Positions 58,101-64,000 of a DNA stretch of 64,000 bases are shown here, in pieces (within the stretch, counting starts at the first letter, position 1; each line of letters begins with the position of its first letter). This DNA comes from Purpureocillium takamizusanense. Lineage: Eukaryota; Ascomycota; Sordariomycetes; Hypocreales; Ophiocordycipitaceae. The DNA lies in assembly GCF_022605165.1 (NCBI RefSeq), contig NC_063075.1:1240001-1304000 (forward strand), in the 5' to 3' direction. The notes under the pieces are model-generated. The model had not been told where the DNA came from and ran no database searches. It saw nothing but the letters and a program-made list of their open reading frames with translations. Made by a program: the position numbers and the translations under genes.

Positions 58101-58984
58101 AGAGTTCGCGATGTACCCGAGGTCGGCGGCACTGTAGGCCGTGGTGCGACGCCGCGCGACCGCTTCTTCCTGGCATGCCGCCCAAGATCGCGATAATATT
58201 CAACAGCTGTGCCATACAGCACGGAGAGAATACTGTCCATTACCCTTTTCAGCTCCGCGGGCGAGCCCTGTATCGGTATGTAGAATATTGACTTGGGGTC
58301 CAGCGCGGTGCCCCTTCGTATCGCCTCGAGGCGGTCTTGCACACCCTCAGAGAGTTGCGCAGACCCGGACGATGCGTCGCCGAGCAGGACAACGGCCACC
58401 CTGGTCTTGTACCCGGAGCCTGCTAGCATCCTCTTGAGCTCATTGATGTCTGCTTTCAACCGGTTGTCGTTGGCGAGGGTGTAGAAGCAGGCGAAGACAC
58501 TCGGAACGAGCTCCTGGTGCTTCCGGATCCATTGCGCATCTATCAATCCGTCCGGGTACAGCGCCGACACTGGAGAGAGAGGAGAGAACGGCGAGTGCAC
58601 CACCGATGCGGAATCGAGGGGCTCGTCGGATTCGGGGAGCTTCGCGCGGTGTGGAGGAAGGAAGAACGACTGTTAGCAGTTAGCATCGAGAACGTCACCC
58701 CGGGTTGCCATGAGACTTCCCCGTCCGACCGTCTTGATGCGGAACCGATACGGCTCGTCGCGAGCCACACTGGTCCATGACTTGCCGTGGCCGTCAATCT
58801 CGTTGAAATATTCACCCAGGACATCGGCCTCCTTGCTCTCCAGCGGCGGCAGCTCCGACTTCAGCAGGATGCCCTGGTCCTTGAGCTCGCCCTCGAGCTG
58901 CAGCTCGGGGAGCGCCGCGTTCAGGCCAGATGCGACGAGCAGCGGGACATTATGGTCGAGGCTTCCCGCGGGATAGCCGTCCAT
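55155..58984 (-). CDS. TRAPP complex subunit, TRAPPC11 (foie gras / gryzun) homologue
   Basis: Three exons: 58984-58730, 58669-57139, 57082-55155; 1237 residues. Intron 2 (57083-57138) has GTGAGC donor and CCCAG acceptor and corrects the frame, joining WELMHTK to FSRRAHWHYDL. Intron 1 (58670-58729) removes a TAA and rejoins FRIKT to SFFLPPH; its donor GTCGGA is weak, so that boundary is uncertain. The N-terminal 85 residues and the block with VHSPFSPLSP, YPDGLID and KHQELVPSVF match the TRAPPC11 N-terminus. The foie-gras alpha-solenoid follows (AIRSLEQAYGILMG, FLADLIAIRCLRLQLW), and the C-terminal 600 residues are beta-rich (gryzun). The complex acts as a Rab exchange factor in ER-Golgi traffic. 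Confidence 0.88.
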
Positions 58985-59664
58985 GGTGGCGGGTCAGGAC
59001 GTCCAGAGGGCGCTCAGCGGTTCGGATAGGGGGCGTGCGGTCGAGTTGTCTACCGTACGGTTGAAGCTATACAGCATCGTCAGCACCCCATCGTTAGTTG
59101 CCCCTCCTCACTGCGCCAACCTTGGAGACGCAATTGCGTACCATGCTCCTCCTCCTCCGCTAAAATAGAAGCTTTAGAACAGGCTTGCGCAACGTCCAAA
59201 GTCAACGATGGCGTATCATAGAGAGACCGGAGGAAATTCGAGCGAGGGATTGACGTCCATAATACTGCTGATTGAAGCTGGTCCCAGTGAGCTGCGGGCG
59301 CCTTGGCTACTAATAAGATGTTCGAGGCGGCAAGCCCCAGTTCTATGCGTGGAGCAGTGCGTGGGCGGACCGTGGACGCACCCGCGCCCCCCAGCGTCTG
59401 AGGTGTGACCAGCTCTCCGGATCGGAACAACGCCGGCAGCCGACTCGTGTTATCCGACCCCCCAAAATTTCCAACGCCCGCGACCTCGAAGACCCGCGAC
59501 ACTTGCGATTGCGCCCGCCTGCTCCAACATAGTCCACCACCGGCCGATCACAACGACAACGACCACACTCCCGCCTTCGCAACCGCGGGTCTGCGCGCGC
59601 GCTCACCTCATCTCCCCATCCCCCCCCCCCCGTTTAATCGACCCACGCCCAAAATCTACCCACC
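58985..59664. other. divergent promoter, TRAPPC11 / mL41
   Basis: About 680 bases. An AAAATTT at 59464-59470 resembles the RRPE core and lies about 195 bases upstream of the mL41 ATG. A C run (about 59621-59631) lies just before the start. No gene seen. Confidence 0.45.
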
Positions 59665-60087
59665 ATGAGACCGACGCAAGCCCTCTCCGTGGGCCGGTAC
59701 CGCCACCTCAAGCTCACGACCAAGGATGTCGGACGCGGCTTCTACAAGGGCAACCGCACGGGCTCCATGGGCCGACACACAAAATACGGAGGATACGTCA
59801 TTGAGTGGAACAAAGTGCGGACGTACGTCGTGCCGGACCTGAAGGACTTTAAGGTACGACCGCTCTTCTTTTCCCCCCATCCCTTGGAGCCTTGAGACGA
59901 GGTGGCGATGGCGACGGCAACGGGAGAAACATGAAATCTGACGCGAATTGGGCGCGGGAAACAGCTCACGCCGTTTGTGTCGCGACAAGTCAAGGCCAAG
60001 CCGGGCGACTACAAGGGACTGGACAAGGGCCCACAGGATCCGTATTTCTACGTCGAGCAGTGGAAGCGGTACAATGGCGTGGACTGA
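59665..60087 (+). CDS. MRPL27: mitochondrial large-subunit ribosomal protein mL41
   Basis: Two exons: 59665-59853 and 59965-60087; intron 59854-59964 has GTACGA donor, CTGACG branch and AACAG acceptor and joins LKDFK to LTPFVSRQVK. Product is 103 residues, the normal size. Conserved features are LTTKDVGRGFYKGNRTGSMG, GRHTKYGGYVIEWNKVRTYV and the C-terminal DPYFYVEQWKRYNG. mL41 (yeast MRPL27) is part of the mitochondrial 54S subunit. The early basic region serves as mitochondrial targeting sequence. Very confident. Confidence 0.95.
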
Positions 60088-60433
60088 GCTACGATTGTCC
60101 AATACGATACGACGACGACATGGGACGAGAGACTCCTCAATGCGACGAATCGACCCGAGCGCAGCGTGCCAATGCGCATGCGACTCGATATGGGAGTCAC
60201 GTCTATCCGCATTGGCACGGGAGCCTCTGCGATTGTATATACCCAAGACTGTACCATCTCCAGCGGCGCAATGTAACAGTAGAGATATAGCGGGCCATGA
60301 TATTCCGAATGGCGACGAGCGCTTACACCTCGCGAGGAACAGATATACAATGTTGAACATACCCAGAGGAATGTGCTTGATGGTACAGGTGATATCTTTA
60401 GGTATCATGTGAATGCAGTGTGAACGTATCTGC
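60088..60433. other. convergent spacer
   Basis: About 350 bases between mL41 and the convergent esterase gene. No gene seen. Confidence 0.5.
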
Positions 60434-63171
60434 TCAAGCAGCGTCGATGGCGTCTCCGTTATGCTCCGGCTCCTTCTCAACTTTGGGCACGCTGTCTGTG
60501 GTCACAATAGACTGCAGTCCAGGACGGTGGCCGATGCCTGCGAGGAGCTGCTCCGCCCGCATCGCGTCATCGGGGTCCGGCCTGCCTGACACCTCATGCC
60601 GTGACCCTGTCGGGCTCATGGGGCGGGAGACGGTGCCCGGCGTCACAGCGGAATTAAGCGTCATCATGCTCGCCGTCTCGGCATCCTTCTTAAGGCTAAA
60701 GGGCAGCGCGATGCCGTCGATGAAGGGCCGCTTGCCAGCCACGCCTGTCTCAGGCACGAAGTTTGGGCTCAAGAGGCCGGCGCCAGACGCTTCCTTCTCT
60801 CGGCGCTGGTTGATAAGCTGTGCGACAGGGGTGCTCTCGTCCACGGCGGCATCCTCTGTCTGGTGCTCGTCGACGACGGTTCGCCGGCGAGAACGGCTCC
60901 TGCTTTGCGCCGTGCCGGTCGCGGGCTGCTGCGCCTCGATGTCATTGAAGGATCGGGCGCCGCGACCCTCATCGCCGGTGACGGACAGCGTCTCCGGTTC
61001 CTGATCCGCGTTTTGCTCCCGCAAAACCGTCGCCTCATCGTGCTTGGAGCCCCAGAGGGACCACAGCGCCAGGCCCATACTCTTCCTCTTCTTGCGCTCC
61101 CTAAGCTCGGACTCGATGCGCCGTCGCCCGGCCAAGGCCGATGGCGGTGGATGCTCGCCCGGGCCAAACTCGTGGAAGCCGGCGGCCATGTCCTTGATCA
61201 TCTTCTTATGCACCTTTGCTTTGGCAGCTGAATATCTCACGTCCCACTGCCTCTTTGCGCTCATCCACTTCCGGACCGGCCCTTCCTTGACGACACCCAC
61301 CGCGGTAGGGTCCATGCAGCAGCCCGGAAGCTCCGATTCGGGTGCCAAAGGAACCGCGTGGCCGTGGCGAGTCACCTTTTGGCGGATCATGTGTCTCCTA
61401 AACGGCGGCAGCGGGTCGCCAGCCTTGCCCACCTTGCCGGCGGCCGCTGCGTCCCACTGTTCTCTTTGCTTCTCTTGCTCCAGCTTCTTGCCCTCGTCCG
61501 GAATGTCACTATCGGACCCGCAGCTCGTAATCACGGATATGGCATCGTCATCCATGATATCGATGCCCGTCTTCTGAGCTCGCGCCAGTGCCCACGCGCC
61601 AAACTGGGCGACAGACCGGTACATATACTTGGCCGGACGCGTAAAGCTGAGTGTCGGCGCCACGTGGCAAAGGTCGTCCCAGACTTGCAGCTGGACGTCT
61701 GTTGGCTTGTACTTTTGAAGGAGCTCGCGGCCGCGAGCGGTCAAGGTCTCGTCGGGCGGCGCATACTTGGCTGGGTTTGCGCATTTGTGCGCCAGGTAGA
61801 TCTGTTCATCTCGCAGAACCTCACCGCCGCCAACCATAACGAGCAGTGGTGGAAGGCCGCCGAGCGTCGGCTGCATGACAGGGCTAACAAGGGGATGCGA
61901 GAGGAGCGCGTTGGTCGTGTACATCTTAGCAGGTCAGCGGTGTGTGAGACGCCCGGGGCTTCTTTAAAAAACATACCTGAATCTGGTCCTTGATGGTGAC
62001 TTGCTCGCCGTCGATGTTTACAGTGAGGAACTTTTCCGTGTCCGTGTGGATGCCGCCGCTTGTGACCTGTTGCTCGTCTTCCGGAGTCAACGGCTGGCCG
62101 TCCTTGACAACAAGCGGAGCCTGCTGCTTGCTTTCAAGCTCAGACGAGTCCGGCGTCTTCTTAGTTTGGCCGTTGGATCTCTTCTTTGCCTCCTCGCGTA
62201 GCATGTCGACATCGTCGTTGTTTGGCGGCGGCCACGCCCGCGAGGGCTTATGATGGAATCCTGCCTGGGGGATATAATCGAGCGGAGCATCGCCCGCGAC
62301 GCTGGGAAACGAGTGCGTCAGGTCGACCCACGGGCTGATGAGGATGCCCCCCGCGGGGAGAGGGATCCCCTGGTTCCGCAGCACACACAGCAGCGACATG
62401 ACCATGCCGCCGCCTGCCGAGTCTCCGGCCAGCACAATCGTGCTCGGGTCCTGCGTCTGCAGCAGATGGAGGTACGCGGCCAAACAGTCCTGCAGACCGC
62501 AGGGAAACGGAAACTGCGGCGCCAGCCGGTACTTTGGGGCAAAGACGCGGGCCTTGAGCTTCCGCGCGTGCCGCTGCATCTGGTAGCGATGCTCGTCGAC
62601 GCTGCCAAAGAAGTAGGCGCCGCCGTGCACGTACATGATGACGCGCCGGCCCGGGTCGCCGTTCTTCTTGCGCTCGCTGGCGTCGGAGCGCATCTCGATC
62701 CATTCGGCCTGCAGAGGCGACTTGGGCTTCCTCCAGTGCCACCACTCCTTGCCACCGACGTGGCGGATGCCGTCGGGCCCTAGCTCCTCGCGCAGCAGGT
62801 CGGCGGCGCGCAAGAGCGTCTCGTCAGGGACCGTGGCATCGTCGACCTTGACCCATTGCGGGTGCGGCACCCACTGAGCCGTAAAGGCCTGCAGCTCCTC
62901 TACGGTGTGGCGCGAAGCATAGTCGAGGAACGAGCGGATCAGGTGCAGGCCTTCATCGTACGACAGATGAGCCGTCGGCCGCTGCTTGAGCGGCCCTCGG
63001 TTGAGATACTGCAGGCGCAACGGTCAATTGAGTTGACTCGACAATTGGACGGGACGCAGCACAGCAATGGATCATTGTTGGACATGCCGGGGCACGTACG
63101 TGTGAGAACAGCGTGGACACGACGGTGGGCGTGACGGCCAGAGAGACCGTCGTGGTGTTGAGCTTGGTCAT
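60434..63171 (-). CDS. HSL-type (alpha/beta hydrolase fold-3) esterase/lipase
   Basis: Three exons: 63171-63100, 63008-61977, 61924-60434; 864 residues. Introns are 91 and 52 nt; the second (GTATGT, GCTGACC, CTAAG) joins IKDQIQ to MYTTNALLSHP in phase. The hormone-sensitive-lipase motif HGG(152-154)AYFFGS forms the oxyanion hole, and the nucleophile is GDS(221)AGGG. Asp and His candidates are in GGGEVLRDEQIY and DDLCHVAPTL. About 450 residues after the catalytic domain are charged and probably disordered, rich in Arg, Glu and Ser, with several possible phosphorylation stretches. Fungal members are thought to act on neutral lipids or sterol esters. Substrate unknown; the family is clear. Confidence 0.9.
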
Positions 63172-63675
63172 TGCGGCGGCGGCGTCGTCGAGGAGGGTGT
63201 TTGGTCAGGCAGCATACTTCGTACTCAGGGCGGGATGCTTCTCGTTCGAGGACGGGACTAGGATTGAGTTCAAGAGTTCTCCTGAGCAGTTGGCATTAGG
63301 TTGGGACTCGATCCCCAGACCAGGGGTCTCGCCAATTCATGATGTCATTTCGCGGAATCCGAGGACGGCGTTGCGCTCGCCCACGCACCTGAAGCCGCAT
63401 GAGACCAGGGCTCTCCATCTCGCCAATCAATGCATCCCTGCTGCAACGCCCGCCGCCCACAGCGATACCTTCCTTTCAGTACCTGATGCATGTGGCCGGC
63501 CCACCGTATCGGCCATGCCGGCTTGTCGTTGGCTCCCGCACGCCGCCGCGGATCGACTGGCGTTGGTCGGTGCAGTCCTACCCAATGGGGTTCTATCCAC
63601 TATTAGTTACTGGAGCCACTGAATTTCCTTGCCGGGGGCTTCACTGCCTGGCATCCATCCAGTACGGAAACCACC
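63172..63675. other. divergent promoter, esterase / TSR2
   Basis: About 500 bases. Contains TACTTCGTAC (63215-63224). No gene seen. Confidence 0.45.
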
Positions 63676-63700
63676 AAAATTTTTGTCCAGCAGCCATCGC
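63676..63700. promoter_or_regulatory. RRPE-like and PAC-core pair upstream of TSR2
   Basis: AAAATTTTT (63676-63684) and CATCGC, the complement of the PAC core GCGATG (63695-63700), are spaced by ten bases and lie about 50-75 bases before the TSR2 ATG. The arrangement fits ribosome-biogenesis promoters and matches the pair upstream of UTP14. Confidence 0.5.
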
Positions 63701-63749
63701 ATGCCCCTCCAGCCTACCAACCCCACCATCAGCTAGACAACGCACGAAG

Positions 63750-64000
63750 ATGGCCTCGTCTACGCAACCGGCGCAGCTGCCACCGGCAAGTACGTCAGCT
63801 CCTTGGCCCTTTCCCTCTGACGATAGCGACCAATTCAGATACTGACACCGTCTCTCTCTCTCTCTCTCTCCTCCTCACAGGCACTCGCCAGTCCAACTTT
63901 GAGCAGGGCGTCGCCTACGCCCTCCACCTCTGGCCAGCCCTGACCCTCGCCGTGCAAAACAACTGGGGGGGTCCCGACTCCGCCGACAAGCGAGACTGGT
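63750..64000 (+). CDS. TSR2: pre-rRNA-processing protein TSR2 (5' part, runs off window)
   Basis: Exon 1 is 63750-63789 and exon 2 starts at 63881 and continues past the window edge. The intron 63790-63880 has GTACGT donor, ACTGAC branch, a (TC)10 pyrimidine tract and CACAG acceptor, and joins LPPAS to TRQSNFEQGVAYALHLW in phase. The visible 53 codons include the family block with WPALTLAVQNNWGG. Tsr2 is the escort that delivers eS26 to pre-40S particles during 20S pre-rRNA maturation. The rest of the gene lies outside. Confidence 0.9.

Noticed and set aside
63290..63330. Possible tRNA-like TPsiC arm (GGACTCGATCCCC)
   Set aside because: No matching acceptor, D or anticodon arms could be drawn on either strand.
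1..64000. Transposon, RIP-mutated repeat or secondary-metabolite cluster
   Set aside because: No terminal repeats, transposase/reverse-transcriptase motifs, AT-rich RIP-like blocks, or PKS/NRPS genes were found; the MFS pump alone does not make a cluster.

Overview
The window is nuclear DNA from a filamentous ascomycete, most likely a Sordariomycete. The evidence is many short introns (about 45-160 nt) with CTAAC/CTGAC branch sites, compact intergenic spacing, GC-rich coding DNA, a QDE-2-type Argonaute, and fungal families such as GH81, GH115 and a COX15/UTP14 head-to-head pair. The order Hypocreales is a guess. I see no CRISPR array, rRNA gene, convincing tRNA gene or intact transposon. All gene models were built by hand from open frames, splice signals and phase agreement, so exon coordinates are inferences that need RNA-seq.

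Layout. 1-3.1 kb is gene-poor. A secreted neprosin-type glutamic peptidase follows (3.1-4.4 kb), then 5 kb without a supportable gene. 9.4-19.3 kb holds a conserved zinc-motif/coiled-coil protein, COX15 and UTP14 on a shared promoter, and a VCX1-like Ca2+/H+ exchanger. 22-26.5 kb holds a GPI-type secreted protein and a GH81 beta-1,3-glucanase. 27.5-34.8 kb holds STN1, a DNAJC9-like co-chaperone, a RibD/Rib2-like deaminase and a GH115 alpha-glucuronidase. 35-41 kb holds two paralogous small Cys-rich genes, a small membrane protein and a large secreted subtilase. 43-52 kb holds Argonaute, an Lpx1-like hydrolase, a putative OB-fold protein and a DHA2 MFS transporter. 55-64 kb holds a TRAPPC11 homologue, mitochondrial ribosomal protein mL41, an HSL-type esterase and the 5' end of TSR2.

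How they fit together. The window mixes housekeeping genes (ribosome biogenesis UTP14/TSR2, mitochondrial COX15/mL41, trafficking TRAPPC11, telomere STN1) with secreted or wall-active hydrolases (neprosin, GH81, subtilase) and an RNA-silencing effector. Several pairs are divergent and share promoters.

The most notable finding is at 37.0-37.3 kb. A second copy of the 35.0-35.3 kb Cys-rich gene keeps eight cysteines at identical positions with no gaps, but carries one in-frame TAG. That TAG lies in the loop of a perfect 5-bp hairpin, the kind of context reported for fungal A-to-I mRNA editing (UAG read as UGG).
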